NCBI GenBank assembly: GCA_023421075.1
Contig: JAEZUM010000025.1
Span: 98,269-162,268 of the forward strand
Length of the DNA stretch: 64,000 bases
Direction of reading: 5' to 3'
DNA from: Bacillota bacterium
GTDB lineage: Bacteria; Bacillota; Clostridia; Lachnospirales; Lachnospiraceae
Numbering within the stretch: the first letter of the stretch is position 1; each line of letters opens with the position of its first letter. Shown here one piece after another: positions 51,583 to 61,023 of the stretch. Made by a program: the position numbers and the translations under genes. Below the pieces are notes generated by a model. It searched no databases, was not told the DNA's origin, and worked only from the letters and a program-made list of their open reading frames with translations.

Positions 51583-53352
51583 CTATAGCTGCTGAATTCC
51601 TGTGATATCGGTTGTGGCAAGCATAGAATAATTCGTATAATATACAACAAAGCCGGGCTTTCCACCGCCTGGTTTCTTGACATTTTTCTTCAAGGTATAG
51701 TCGATCTCTACCTTGTCGGCTTCTCTGGAAGCGGAATAGTAAGCAGCCAGCCTGGCAGCCTCCTCAAAGGTGCGATCCGGGAGCTCATTGCCTCCTGCTT
51801 TGACAATGACATGGGAGCCGGCCTGCTTCTTAGCATGGAACCACCAGTCACCGCCTTCGGCAAATTGGAAGGTTAATTCGTCATTCTGATAATTGTTCTT
51901 TCCTACATAGATATGATAGCCGTCGGAAGAAAGATAATGGAGTGGCTTACTTTTCCCATTGGTCTTCTTGATATTCACTTTCTTCTCCAGCTTTTTGCTG
52001 CCGCTGGCAAAACGCCGTCTGATGTAACCGTATTCGGTAAGCTCATGCTTCAAAGCGGTCAGATCCTCCTCCTCTGTAGCGATATCAAGAGCTGTCTTAA
52101 TCGATTCCAGATGTGTCAATTCCTCCTGCGTATCGGTGAGCTGTGTGGTAAGCGCATCAAAGGTTCGTTTTAGCTTGTTATATTTCTCAAAATATTGCTT
52201 TGCATTCTCCATAGGAGTAATCGTCGGATCCAGAGGGATACTGATTTCCTGGTTGTCATAATAATTAACGGTATTCAGTACCTTAGCCCCCGGTTCAAGA
52301 CCATAGCCATAGGTAGTGATAAGTTCTCCATAGACCTTGAACTTGTCCCTTTTCTCCGTGTCCTGAAGCTGTTTGAGCTGCAGGTCATATTTCTTACCGG
52401 CACGATCAATGGCATTCGATAGAACCTTACGAAGATCTGAGGATTTCTGTCGGATACGAGCCACCGAATTTTTCGTAGCATAGAAGGTTTCCAGTAGAGC
52501 GGAGATACTGTCAAAGGATTGTACCTCATGATTGGCATAGCAGGTAAGCTCCACACTGGAGAACTCGACCGGTATTCCATCCTTCGTAACAATGTTCGGG
52601 GTGAAGGCAGCATTCTTGACATCTTCCATTAATCGCTCAAAATTCTTGAACAGATGCAGACCGGCTGCTTCGCTGAGTGCCTCGGTAAAATCACCTGCAT
52701 CAATCGAAGCCCGACAGCAGATTTCATTGGCCAGCAAGGGGCTGATTCCGGTCAGATTACTGTACAGTGCTTTGGCAACCGGCATACTTTTACCAAGAAC
52801 GGTTTTTCGAAAGCTATCATAATCAATTGTTAAGGGATCCTGCTTTTCGGTAGTCGCAGGAATAAAATAATCCCTGCCGGGTAAAACCTCTCGAACCGAG
52901 CTGACGAATTGATTTATTCGTTTGATACTATCCAGAATAACCATGTTTTCATCACAGAAAATGATATTGCTGTGCTTACCCATCAGTTCGATCATCAGAT
53001 ATTTAATGCATAAATCACCCATCTCATTCAGATGTTCCAGCTTAAAGCTTACAATTCTCTCAAGACCGGGCTGAGAGATATCGAGAATCCTCGCTCCATT
53101 CAGATGCTTGCGAAGCAACATACAAAAATTTGGTGCAGTCATAGGACTGGGTTTGTTGTTTTGGGTTAGGTAGATTAGGGGAAGTCCTGCACCTGCAGAA
53201 AGCAGGAGTCGACATTGTCCATGCTCTCCACCCTTAATGGTTAGGATTAATTCATCCTTCTCGGGCTGGGCTATCTTATTGATTCTACCTCCCAATAGGC
53301 TTTTACGTAATTCATCTATTATATTAGCAATAACAACACCATCAAATGCCAT
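51583..53352 (-). CDS. rqcH: Ribosome quality control protein RqcH (NFACT family)
   Basis: 589-residue NFACT protein, formerly annotated as fibronectin-binding. The NFACT-N domain starts MAFDGVVIANIIDELRKSL, with helix-hairpin-helix and coiled-coil regions (about 280-430), and the C-terminal NFACT-R domain holds EGGDWWFHAKKQAGSHVIV. RqcH binds obstructed 50S subunits and recruits alanyl-tRNA to add poly-alanine tails to stalled peptides. Length is normal. The gene stands alone with a 528-bp gap upstream. Confidence 0.92.
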   Translation of the reverse strand: MAFDGVVIANIIDELRKSLLGGRINKIAQPEKDELILTIKGGEHGQCRLLLSAGAGLPLIYLTQNNKPSPMTAPNFCMLLRKHLNGARILDISQPGLERIVSFKLEHLNEMGDLCIKYLMIELMGKHSNIIFCDENMVILDSIKRINQFVSSVREVLPGRDYFIPATTEKQDPLTIDYDSFRKTVLGKSMPVAKALYSNLTGISPLLANEICCRASIDAGDFTEALSEAAGLHLFKNFERLMEDVKNAAFTPNIVTKDGIPVEFSSVELTCYANHEVQSFDSISALLETFYATKNSVARIRQKSSDLRKVLSNAIDRAGKKYDLQLKQLQDTEKRDKFKVYGELITTYGYGLEPGAKVLNTVNYYDNQEISIPLDPTITPMENAKQYFEKYNKLKRTFDALTTQLTDTQEELTHLESIKTALDIATEEEDLTALKHELTEYGYIRRRFASGSKKLEKKVNIKKTNGKSKPLHYLSSDGYHIYVGKNNYQNDELTFQFAEGGDWWFHAKKQAGSHVIVKAGGNELPDRTFEEAARLAAYYSASREADKVEIDYTLKKNVKKPGGGKPGFVVYYTNYSMLATTDITGIQQL

Positions 53353-53675
53353 AATTCATTATACTCCTTTACGATAGGAATGAAGTTTTTCTAACTCCAA
53401 TAATCAGAAATTATATCATATTAACACAGAAAAGAATACAGTTTTCTGGAAATTAACAGTAGGCTATAGGAAACATATAAGATTTAGCTCCTCCTAATCG
53501 TAGGTAATAATGAATAGAATTCCATTCTAAGAGAAATTCTATGATTGGACGATTGTAAAATGTTGAAAGCACGGTTCAGACGAATGATTAAGCTGCCTTC
53601 GTTTGTTATAACCGCAAGCTATATTTAATATCAAAATATATTATAAGAGTATAGTGAATAAATATTTATATTCTA

Positions 53676-53704
53676 TTGCATTAAAGTGAAAAAGTGTTTA
53701 TAAT
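53676..53704 (+). promoter_or_regulatory. Promoter upstream of gdhA
   Basis: TTGCAT (53676-53681), 17-bp spacer and perfect TATAAT (53699-53704). The predicted start is near 53711. Confidence 0.7.
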
Positions 53705-53719
53705 GTAAAAAGCAAATAC

Positions 53720-53754
53720 AAAGGCGCATTTGTTTATTTTTATGCGCCTTTTTT
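53720..53754 (+). terminator. Early intrinsic terminator in the gdhA leader
   Basis: AAAGGCGCAT (53720-53729) pairs with ATGCGCCTTT (53742-53751), ending in a run of six T. It lies within about 45 nt of the predicted start, so most transcripts from that promoter would end before gdhA. Confidence 0.8.
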
Positions 53755-53880
53755 GTCATTCTTGACATCGAGACTCTAAGCTGAGCTTCCATTCTTACAA
53801 GGCGCAATGTTAATACAGCGGATCGCCTGGTTGTATTGCAAGACAATTAAATAAAAATTTTAATCAAAGGAGATTAAAAA

Positions 53881-55215
53881 ATGGGATACGTTGATGAAGT
53901 AATTGAATTGGTGGTTAAGAAGAACCCCGCAGAACCTGAGTTTCATCAGGCAGTGAAAGAAGTATTAGAATCTTTACGCGCAGTTGTTGATGCAAATGAG
54001 GAGAAATTCAGAAGAGAAGGCCTTCTTGAGAGACTCGTTGAGCCCGACAGACAGATCAAATTCAGAGTACCGTGGGTGGACGACAGTGGCAAGGTTCAGG
54101 TAAACACCGGTTATCGTGTACAGTTCAATAACAGCATTGGACCTTACAAGGGTGGCTTACGCTTACATCCATCTGTTAACATTGGTATTATTAAGTTCTT
54201 AGGCTTTGAGCAGATTTTCAAGAATTCATTAACTGGACTTCCCATCGGTGGTGGCAAGGGTGGTTCTGATTTCGATCCTAAGGGCAAGTCAGACAGAGAA
54301 GTATTAGCATTCTGCACCAGCTTCATCACAGAACTCTATAAGTACATCGGCGCCGACGTTGATGTTCCCGCAGGCGACATCGGTACAGGCGGCAGAGAAA
54401 TCGGTTATATGTATGGTCAGTTCAAGAAAATAACCGGATCCTATGAAGGAGTATTAACAGGCAAGGGTTTAACCTATGGCGGTTCCTTAGCAAGAACAGA
54501 AGCTACCGGCTATGGTTTATTATATTTAGTAGAAGAAATGTTAAAATGCAATGGTAAGGATATCAAGGGTAAGGTTTGTACCGTATCCGGTTCCGGTAAT
54601 GTTGCAATTTACGCAATTCAGAAGGCGCATCAGTTGGGCGCAAAATGTGTTACCTGCAGTGATTCTACCGGTTGGGTTTATGATCCGGAGGGTATTGATG
54701 TTGCAGCTCTTCAGGAGATCAAAGAGGTTAAGCGTGCAAGATTGACCGAATACAAGAATTACAGACCGAACTCCGAATATCATGAGGGTAGAGGCGTATG
54801 GTCAGTGAAGTGTGATATCGCCCTTCCCTGTGCTACTCAGAACGAGCTTTTGATCGAGGATGCAAAGGTTCTCGTTGCAAATGGCTGCTTTGCAGTAGCA
54901 GAAGGCGCTAACATGCCTACAACCTTAGAAGCTACCGAATACTTATTAGCAAACAAGGTTTATTTCGCTCCTGGAAAGGCGGCAAACGCAGGTGGTGTTG
55001 CTACCTCAGCCTTAGAGATGACTCAGAACAGCGAGAGATTAAGCTGGACTTTCGAAGAGGTAGATGCGAAGCTGAAGCAGATCATGATTAATATCTTCCA
55101 CAGCATGGATGAAGCTGCTAAAAAGTACAATGCTGCCGGTAATTATGTAGTAGGTGCTAATATCGCAGGCTTTGAAAAGGTTGCAACCGCTATGATGGCT
55201 CAGGGTATCTGGTAA
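53881..55215 (+). CDS. gdhA: Glutamate dehydrogenase (probably NADP-specific)
   Basis: 444-residue hexameric-type glutamate dehydrogenase, interconverting 2-oxoglutarate plus ammonia and glutamate. The substrate pocket is GGGKGGSDFDPKGKSD with catalytic lysines, followed by VPAGDIGTGGREIGYM. The nucleotide fold begins KVCTVSGSGNVAIYAI, and the C-terminal AEGANMPTT and NAGGVATSALEM motifs are typical. Length and the GSGNVA fold fit the NADP-type bacterial enzymes; cofactor is inferred. AAAGGAG precedes the ATG. Codon use is highly biased, as for an abundant protein. Confidence 0.95.
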   Translation: MGYVDEVIELVVKKNPAEPEFHQAVKEVLESLRAVVDANEEKFRREGLLERLVEPDRQIKFRVPWVDDSGKVQVNTGYRVQFNNSIGPYKGGLRLHPSVNIGIIKFLGFEQIFKNSLTGLPIGGGKGGSDFDPKGKSDREVLAFCTSFITELYKYIGADVDVPAGDIGTGGREIGYMYGQFKKITGSYEGVLTGKGLTYGGSLARTEATGYGLLYLVEEMLKCNGKDIKGKVCTVSGSGNVAIYAIQKAHQLGAKCVTCSDSTGWVYDPEGIDVAALQEIKEVKRARLTEYKNYRPNSEYHEGRGVWSVKCDIALPCATQNELLIEDAKVLVANGCFAVAEGANMPTTLEATEYLLANKVYFAPGKAANAGGVATSALEMTQNSERLSWTFEEVDAKLKQIMINIFHSMDEAAKKYNAAGNYVVGANIAGFEKVATAMMAQGIW

Positions 55216-55270
55216 ATCAAATAATTGATGGGTTAAGGTAAGAGAGACTCATTCTACGAATACAATACGT

Positions 55271-55328
55271 AAGGCTGGTATAGACGATATGCTTAATAAA
55301 AGCATGAGGTTTATACCAGCTTTTTTTT
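55271..55328 (+). terminator. Intrinsic terminator after gdhA
   Basis: GGCTGGTATA pairs with TATACCAGCT, with an inner ATGCTT/AAGCAT stem, and ends in a run of eight T (55321-55328). Confidence 0.9.
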
Positions 55329-55399
55329 AATGAAAATTAGTTATAAAGCTTTTTCTCCATAATATCTCCACAACTAATTGGTATCATTGATCGTAAGAA

Positions 55400-55446
55400 G
55401 AGAACATTGCATCATTTCGTTGAGTGAGAGAATTAGGAATGTTCTC
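55400..55446 (+). promoter_or_regulatory. Inverted repeat in the leader of the copper cassette
   Basis: GAGAACATT (55400-55408) and AATGTTCTC (55438-55446) are perfect inverted copies 29 bp apart, just before the first gene. It may be a regulator site or leader hairpin. Confidence 0.4.
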
Positions 55447-55471
55447 AATTTTGGATTAAAGGAGGAGACAG

Positions 55472-57394
55472 ATGTCTTCGAACAGGATAACGAAAACGTT
55501 ACTGATACGAAATATGACCTGTGTCAATTGTGAGAACATTATTGAACGGGAGCTGTCACCGGTAACCGGGATCGAGCAGGTAAAAGCCAGCTATTCATCC
55601 GGTGCAGTAACGATAACCTTTGATGAAAATATCATTGGATTGGATGAGATTGAGCGTTTATTGGAAAAGGCAGATTATTTTGTAAAGAAAGAGGAGCCCT
55701 TATTGGAGCCGACGAAAACGATGCAGGCTCCGGTTAAGACAGGAAACACAATAGGTGCCGGAAAGACAGACTATACGGATATCATTGCTGTACTGATCAT
55801 TATGTTCGCGGTATATATGATCGCAAATCGTTTTGGATTATTGAATATCTTTAATTCATTTCCGATTGCAAAGGAAGGCATGGGTTATGGAATGCTTTTC
55901 ATAATCGGCGTATTAACCTCTGTACATTGTGTCGCAATGTGTGGCGGTATTTGCCTATCTCAATGTGTTCCGAAGAATCAACCCGAAGGGTATCAACCGA
56001 GTCGCTTCGAGACGATCAAGCCAAGTCTTTTATATAATCTTGGCCGAGTCATCTCATATACCGTCATCGGTGGTATAGTAGGAGCAGTCGGATCGGTTGT
56101 AAGCTTCTCCGGGACAATGAAAGGAATTGTACAGTTAGCTGCCGGAGTATTTATGGTAATCATGGGGCTAAATATGTTGAATCTCTTCCCGGGGCTTCGC
56201 AAATTCAACCCTAGAATGCCGAAGATATTTGCCAAGAAAATTTATGCGAAGCGTATGAGCAGCAGTCCTTTATATGTGGGTATTCTTAACGGATTGATGC
56301 CCTGTGGACCACTTCAGGCGATGCAGCTTTACGCTTTATCCACCGGAAGCCCGGTGAAGGGAGCCGTCGCAATGTTCCTGTTCAGTGTCGGAACATTTCC
56401 ACTCATGTTTCTCTTTGGAGCACTCAGCTCCTTTATGAATAAGAAGTTCTCAGGCAAGCTGATGAAGGTCAGCGCAGTCTTGGTTGTGGTACTCGGTATG
56501 TTTATGTTCAGTAACGGAATCAGTTTATCCGGTTTCCGTTTTCCTACATTCCCCATGGCTTCCAACCAGGCACAGGCGGGAGTCGGTAATGTAGCAGCCA
56601 TTGAAGATGGTGTACAGGTTGTTACAACCGGCTTGGACTCCGGACGTTATGAACCGATTATTGTTCAGAAGGGCATTCCCGTGAAATGGGTCATTCAGGC
56701 AGAGGATGGGGACATCAATGGATGTAACAACAGTATTGTTGTTCCAAAGCTTGGTCTAAAAAAAGACCTGGCAATCGGAAATAATGTGATTGAATTTACA
56801 GCAGAAGAAAGCGGAGTCATTCCTTATAGCTGCTGGATGGGTATGATACGCAGTAAAATTACGGTGGTCGATGATATTAATGCGATCTCAAATAGCAATG
56901 CAGGTACAGGAAGTGATGTTTCCGGTACCGGCGACATTGCAAGTGAAGAAGATAGTGATGAAATTCCGAATTATAATAACCTGCTCGATGTCGAGATACC
57001 GACGAAAGAGCTTGCGGTAGCCAGTGTTGTGGATGAACTTCAGACGGTTGAGATTACGCTTACCGAGGAGGGCTTCTCTCCGGCAGTTGTGGTAGTGCAA
57101 CAAGGACTGGAGACCAGATGGATTATTAACGGTGAGGTGACTGAGAAAGATCGTAGCATACTCTTCCCTTATTACTATGCTGAGCTGCAGGTTCAGGAGG
57201 GAGAGAATAAGATCAGCTTCTATCCGAACCAGGATTTTGATTTTTATACGCAGGACAATTCCTATTACGGTTATGTTAAGGTAGTTGAGGATATCAATGA
57301 TATTGATGAAGAAACCATTCGACAGGAGATATCAGAGTATCGGCCCTCAGCACAGCCCTTTGACTCAGGCGCCGGATTACCCTCCTGCCATTAA
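55472..57394 (+). CDS. HMA-DsbD/SafE membrane-cupredoxin fusion protein
   Basis: 640-residue multidomain membrane protein. Residues 8-75 are a heavy-metal-associated domain with MTCVNC (C17, C20). Residues 100-360 form a six-helix DsbD_2/SafE-type module with HCVAMCGGICLSQC (C153, C157, C161, C165) and GLMPCGPLQAMQLYA, both with paired cysteines on helices. Residues ~365-465 form a cupredoxin-like domain with GCNNSIVVPKLG and PYSCWMGMIRS, plausible Cu ligands (Cys, Met). A second, related domain (~520-610) lacks the Cys-Met site. It probably moves copper or reducing power across the membrane. AAGGAGGAGA precedes the ATG. It heads a cassette with CopA. Confidence 0.82.
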   Translation: MSSNRITKTLLIRNMTCVNCENIIERELSPVTGIEQVKASYSSGAVTITFDENIIGLDEIERLLEKADYFVKKEEPLLEPTKTMQAPVKTGNTIGAGKTDYTDIIAVLIIMFAVYMIANRFGLLNIFNSFPIAKEGMGYGMLFIIGVLTSVHCVAMCGGICLSQCVPKNQPEGYQPSRFETIKPSLLYNLGRVISYTVIGGIVGAVGSVVSFSGTMKGIVQLAAGVFMVIMGLNMLNLFPGLRKFNPRMPKIFAKKIYAKRMSSSPLYVGILNGLMPCGPLQAMQLYALSTGSPVKGAVAMFLFSVGTFPLMFLFGALSSFMNKKFSGKLMKVSAVLVVVLGMFMFSNGISLSGFRFPTFPMASNQAQAGVGNVAAIEDGVQVVTTGLDSGRYEPIIVQKGIPVKWVIQAEDGDINGCNNSIVVPKLGLKKDLAIGNNVIEFTAEESGVIPYSCWMGMIRSKITVVDDINAISNSNAGTGSDVSGTGDIASEEDSDEIPNYNNLLDVEIPTKELAVASVVDELQTVEITLTEEGFSPAVVVVQQGLETRWIINGEVTEKDRSILFPYYYAELQVQEGENKISFYPNQDFDFYTQDNSYYGYVKVVEDINDIDEETIRQEISEYRPSAQPFDSGAGLPSCH

Positions 57395-57474
57395 ATGATA
57401 TATATCAAGAGTGTTCAGAAATATTTTATTAACGGTGAAATAACAACATCAATGTAAAATGAAAGGAAATGATT

Positions 57475-57987
57475 ATGAATCAGAATAATAGTTTTAATCT
57501 TAAAAGACTAGCATTTATCGCGGTAGTAGCTATGGTAGCAATCGCGGCCGCGTATGGTTATGATATGATCAAGGGAGGCAAAGACTCAGGTGATAGTAAG
57601 ACAACGGAAATAGCGGTTGCAAAGGATAGTGATATTGTTATTCCGGTTAAGGATATCACAGAAACAGCTACTTTCTACCCTGCAAGCATTAACGGAACCG
57701 AGTTAGAGGTAATTGCTGTTAAGGCTCCTGATGGAACGATACGAACCGCATTTAATACCTGTCAGGTATGTTATAGCTCCGGTAAAGGTTATTATGAGCA
57801 GGAAGGCGATCAATTGATCTGTCAGAATTGTGGAAATCGTTTTGGAATGGGCGATATTGAAGTAACAAAGGGTGGATGTAATCCGGTTCCCATCACAAAC
57901 GAATATAATAAAGTTGATGCAGAGACAATAACCATATCAAAGGATTTTCTGACCGAGGCAACCGTAATATTTGAAAATTGGAAATAA
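57475..57987 (+). CDS. DUF2318-like membrane-anchored Fe-S/metal protein
   Basis: 170-residue protein with one N-terminal membrane helix (about residues 10-28) and an extracytoplasmic domain carrying cysteine pairs NTCQVCYSSGKGYY (C96, C99) and LICQNCGNRFGMGD (C116, C119), plus C135 in GGCNPVPI. This is the pattern of DUF2318, a family often linked to metal transport and redox membrane proteins; cluster or copper binding is inferred. GAAAGG eight bases before ATG 57475 favours that start over ATG 57469. It lies between the fusion protein and CopA. Confidence 0.8.
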   Translation: MNQNNSFNLKRLAFIAVVAMVAIAAAYGYDMIKGGKDSGDSKTTEIAVAKDSDIVIPVKDITETATFYPASINGTELEVIAVKAPDGTIRTAFNTCQVCYSSGKGYYEQEGDQLICQNCGNRFGMGDIEVTKGGCNPVPITNEYNKVDAETITISKDFLTEATVIFENWK

Positions 57988-58083
57988 CATCTTTCCATAA
58001 AGAATTGCTTAGCAAATTTATTATGAATATCTCACAAGATAAATTTTTTCGGATAAAAAAACAGGAAAGGTTGAGAATATATT

Positions 58084-60330
58084 ATGAACAAGGAAACAAT
58101 TAAGATTGGAGGCATGACCTGTGCCGCTTGCTCTCAGAGAGTGGAGAAAGCAATTGCAAAGTTGGATGGTATCAGCAAGGTCTCTGTGAACCTGGCAACA
58201 GAGAAGGCGACCCTCGAATATGATCCTCAGGTTATCCGCTTATCTGCAATCAAGGATTGTGTCATTAAGACAGGGTATCAGGTTTTAGCAACGGATAAGA
58301 ATTCTGTGGATGAGGATAAGGCTCGGAAACAGAAAGAAATTAAAACTTTGTGGACAAAATTCATTATTGCTACCGCCTTCGGTATCCCGCTTTTATACTT
58401 TGCAATGGTTCCTATGATCTCCTGGTGGCCCTTCCCTGTACCGAGAGCACTAAATCCTATGTTGTATCCGCTGCGTTTCGCGTTACTGCAAATCTGCCTG
58501 ACCACACCAATTATTATTGCAGGGTATCGTTTTTATACAGTAGGTTTTAAAGCACTCATTCAGAGAAGTCCGAATATGGACTCCTTAGTGGCCATCGGAA
58601 CCACTGCTGCAATCCTGTTCAGTCTGTACAATACGTATCAGATTATGCAGGGTAACTTCGGAGCGGTGGAAGGCTTATATTATGAGACGGCGGGTGTCAT
58701 CATTGCTCTGATCCTTCTTGGAAAATCCTTAGAAGCAGTTTCCAAAGGAAAGACCTCGGAAGCAATCAAAAAACTGATGGGGTTGGCACCAAAGACCGCT
58801 ACGGTAATCTCGGGTGATAAAGAAATAGAGCTTCCGATTGAGGATGTTGAAATCGGTGATATCATTTTGGTAAGACCGGGTGAGAAAATTCCGGTTGATG
58901 GAGTCGTATTGGAAGGTAATACGAGTATCGATGAGGCAATGTTGACCGGTGAGAGTATGCCGGTGGATAAGAAGGCGGGAGACAAGGTATTTGCAGCCAG
59001 CATTAATAAGAACGGAATGATCAAATTCCGGGCTACCAAGGTAGGGTCTGATACCGCCTTGGCTCAGATCATTAAGCTGGTAGAGGATGCACAAGGCTCT
59101 AAGGCTCCCATCGCGCAGATGGCGGATATCGTCTCCGGATATTTTGTTCCGGTGGTTTGTGTCATCGCATTAGTTGCGTTCCTTGCATGGTTCTTAACCG
59201 GCCAATCACTGGCCTTCTCCTTAACAATCTTTATATCCGTGCTGGTAATTGCCTGTCCTTGTGCGCTTGGACTTGCTACACCGACCGCAATTATGGTAGG
59301 AACCGGTAAGGGTGCAGAAAACGGTATTCTGATCAAGGGTGGAGAAGCCTTAGAGACAGCGCATAAGATTACTACCATTGTTTTTGATAAGACAGGTACA
59401 ATTACGGAGGGCAAACCTGAGGTAACGGATATCATTACGGTACAAGGGATCGAGAGAGACCGACTCCTGTGTGTTGCAGCTTCCGGAGAGAAAGGCTCCG
59501 AACATCCTCTCGGAGAAGCAATTGTTCGAGGAGCACAAAAGGATAATCTTGAATTTCTGTCCGTAGAAGCCTTTGAAGCAATTCCCGGGCATGGCATTCA
59601 GGTTACAATTGATCATACGGAGGTTTTAATCGGTAATAAGAAGCTGATGGATGAGAGAAAGATTTCTCTTGCTGAGCTAAAAGATAAATCGGACTTACTA
59701 GCACAGGAGGGAAAGACTCCGATGTATGTTGCAATGAATGGCAGTCTGGCAGGTATAATTGCAGTAGCCGATGTTGTGAAGGAAAGCAGTGCGAAAGCAA
59801 TTAAGAAGCTTCAGAGTATGGGTATCGAGGTGGCAATGATCACCGGTGATAACCGTAAGACAGCAGAAGCAATTGCAAAACAGGTTGGTATTGACCGGGT
59901 TCTGGCAGAGGTTCTTCCTCAGGATAAATCGAATGAGGTTAAGAAACTTCAGGCAGAGGGCAAGAAGGTATGTATGGTTGGTGACGGTATCAATGATGCC
60001 CCGGCACTCGTTCAGGCAGATATCGGCATTGCAATCGGATCCGGTACGGATGTTGCGATGGAATCAGCAGATATCGTATTAATGAAGAGTGATCTGATGG
60101 ATGTACCTACCGCGATCCATCTGAGTAAGAGTACAATAAGAAATATTAAACAGAACCTGTTCTGGGCCTTTGGCTATAATGTGGCAGGTATCCCGATAGC
60201 TGCAGGAATCCTGCATCTGTTCGGTGGCCCCTTGCTTAATCCGATTTTTGCGGCAGCAGCAATGGCGTTCAGTTCCGTATCTGTAGTATCCAATGCACTT
60301 AGATTAAAGGGCTTCAAAGCCTATAAATAA
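58084..60330 (+). CDS. copA: Copper-exporting P1B-type ATPase
   Basis: 748-residue pump with one N-terminal HMA domain (GGMTCAACSQRV, C13 and C16), eight predicted membrane helices, the intramembrane metal motif ACPCALGLATP, the phosphorylation site DKTGTITEGKP, the TGES-type actuator motif LTGESMPVDK, the HP motif GSEHPLGEA and the hinge MVGDGINDAPAL. The CPC motif and C-terminal membrane residues fit Cu+ export. Its neighbours are also metal or redox proteins, and a two-component system follows. Confidence 0.95.
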   Translation: MNKETIKIGGMTCAACSQRVEKAIAKLDGISKVSVNLATEKATLEYDPQVIRLSAIKDCVIKTGYQVLATDKNSVDEDKARKQKEIKTLWTKFIIATAFGIPLLYFAMVPMISWWPFPVPRALNPMLYPLRFALLQICLTTPIIIAGYRFYTVGFKALIQRSPNMDSLVAIGTTAAILFSLYNTYQIMQGNFGAVEGLYYETAGVIIALILLGKSLEAVSKGKTSEAIKKLMGLAPKTATVISGDKEIELPIEDVEIGDIILVRPGEKIPVDGVVLEGNTSIDEAMLTGESMPVDKKAGDKVFAASINKNGMIKFRATKVGSDTALAQIIKLVEDAQGSKAPIAQMADIVSGYFVPVVCVIALVAFLAWFLTGQSLAFSLTIFISVLVIACPCALGLATPTAIMVGTGKGAENGILIKGGEALETAHKITTIVFDKTGTITEGKPEVTDIITVQGIERDRLLCVAASGEKGSEHPLGEAIVRGAQKDNLEFLSVEAFEAIPGHGIQVTIDHTEVLIGNKKLMDERKISLAELKDKSDLLAQEGKTPMYVAMNGSLAGIIAVADVVKESSAKAIKKLQSMGIEVAMITGDNRKTAEAIAKQVGIDRVLAEVLPQDKSNEVKKLQAEGKKVCMVGDGINDAPALVQADIGIAIGSGTDVAMESADIVLMKSDLMDVPTAIHLSKSTIRNIKQNLFWAFGYNVAGIPIAAGILHLFGGPLLNPIFAAAAMAFSSVSVVSNALRLKGFKAYK

Positions 60331-60342
60331 TGGAGGAATAAT

Positions 60343-61017
60343 ATGAAGAAGAAAATAATTTTAAGCCTGTTTATCAGTATTATATTGTTTGGAGTGACTG
60401 CATGTGGTAAGCTTGATGTAATAGGGGAACAGTCAGAGAAATCCTTTGAAGCTGTGGTAAATGCTATGCAGGCTGAGGTATCGGCGGATGACAACTTTGG
60501 TGGTTGGTCCTTAACTTCTCCCGACGGTGAAGCAAGATTTGTCTGGACAAAGGATTTCAGTAAGACAACAACCGATGCCATGCTTGAATTAGATGCGCAG
60601 CCTTTTATCGACGCCGGACTTGATATCACCAAGCTTCCTCAGGAGATGGTATCCGGGGACAAGATTATTGTAGGAACTGACCTGGGAAATGCGAGTGTAA
60701 CCTATGTCGGTGATGCTTCTCCTCTTGACTCTTATAAGAAGCTGGTGAAAAATTACCGTGATAACGTAACTTATCATACGGCTCTGGATCATTATGGAGT
60801 TGCCTTAGGCAATGGCAATATGTTTGAGTGGGCAAAGGATATGAAGACCAATGATAAGGATATCGTATTCGTACTTAACCCTCAGCCTTTCCTTGACGCA
60901 GGCGTGGATCCCGCAAAATTAGAATCCTGGGTATTTGCGAAAGTAGAAACAATGGATGAAAAGGGAAATGATATTCAAGTTGATAAGTTCCTCAAACCTT
61001 TTGATGTGGAGAGTTAA
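60343..61017 (+). CDS. Lipoprotein with an internally duplicated domain
   Basis: 224-residue lipoprotein: signal peptide MKKKIILSLFISIILFG and lipobox VTAC with Cys21. The mature part holds two related halves, residues about 52-100 (FVWTKDFS...LELDAQPFIDAGLDITKLP) and about 149-195 (FEWAKDMKT...VLNPQPFLDAGVDPAKLE). The duplication suggests a symmetric binding or dimeric structure. I do not recognise the family. TGGAGG precedes the ATG, 12 bp after copA, and the response-regulator gene follows within 7 bp, so it may be an extracytoplasmic part of copper handling. Confidence 0.75.
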   Translation: MKKKIILSLFISIILFGVTACGKLDVIGEQSEKSFEAVVNAMQAEVSADDNFGGWSLTSPDGEARFVWTKDFSKTTTDAMLELDAQPFIDAGLDITKLPQEMVSGDKIIVGTDLGNASVTYVGDASPLDSYKKLVKNYRDNVTYHTALDHYGVALGNGNMFEWAKDMKTNDKDIVFVLNPQPFLDAGVDPAKLESWVFAKVETMDEKGNDIQVDKFLKPFDVES

Positions 61018-61023
61018 TACTCA

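Larger units (their letters stand above)
53353..53880. other. Gap between rqcH and gdhA holding a promoter and early terminator
   Basis: No gene is seen. The gap contains divergent control regions: AT-rich sequence before rqcH, a gdhA-side promoter at 53676-53704, an intrinsic terminator 10-45 nt past its start, and a further 125 nt with a repeat of the terminator arm (AAGGCGCA at 53798-53805) before the gdhA ribosome binding site AAAGGAG. Confidence 0.6.

Noticed and set aside
53742..53805. Antiterminator pairing between the gdhA terminator and AAGGCGCA downstream
   Set aside because: The second segment is transcribed after the T-run, so it cannot prevent termination.
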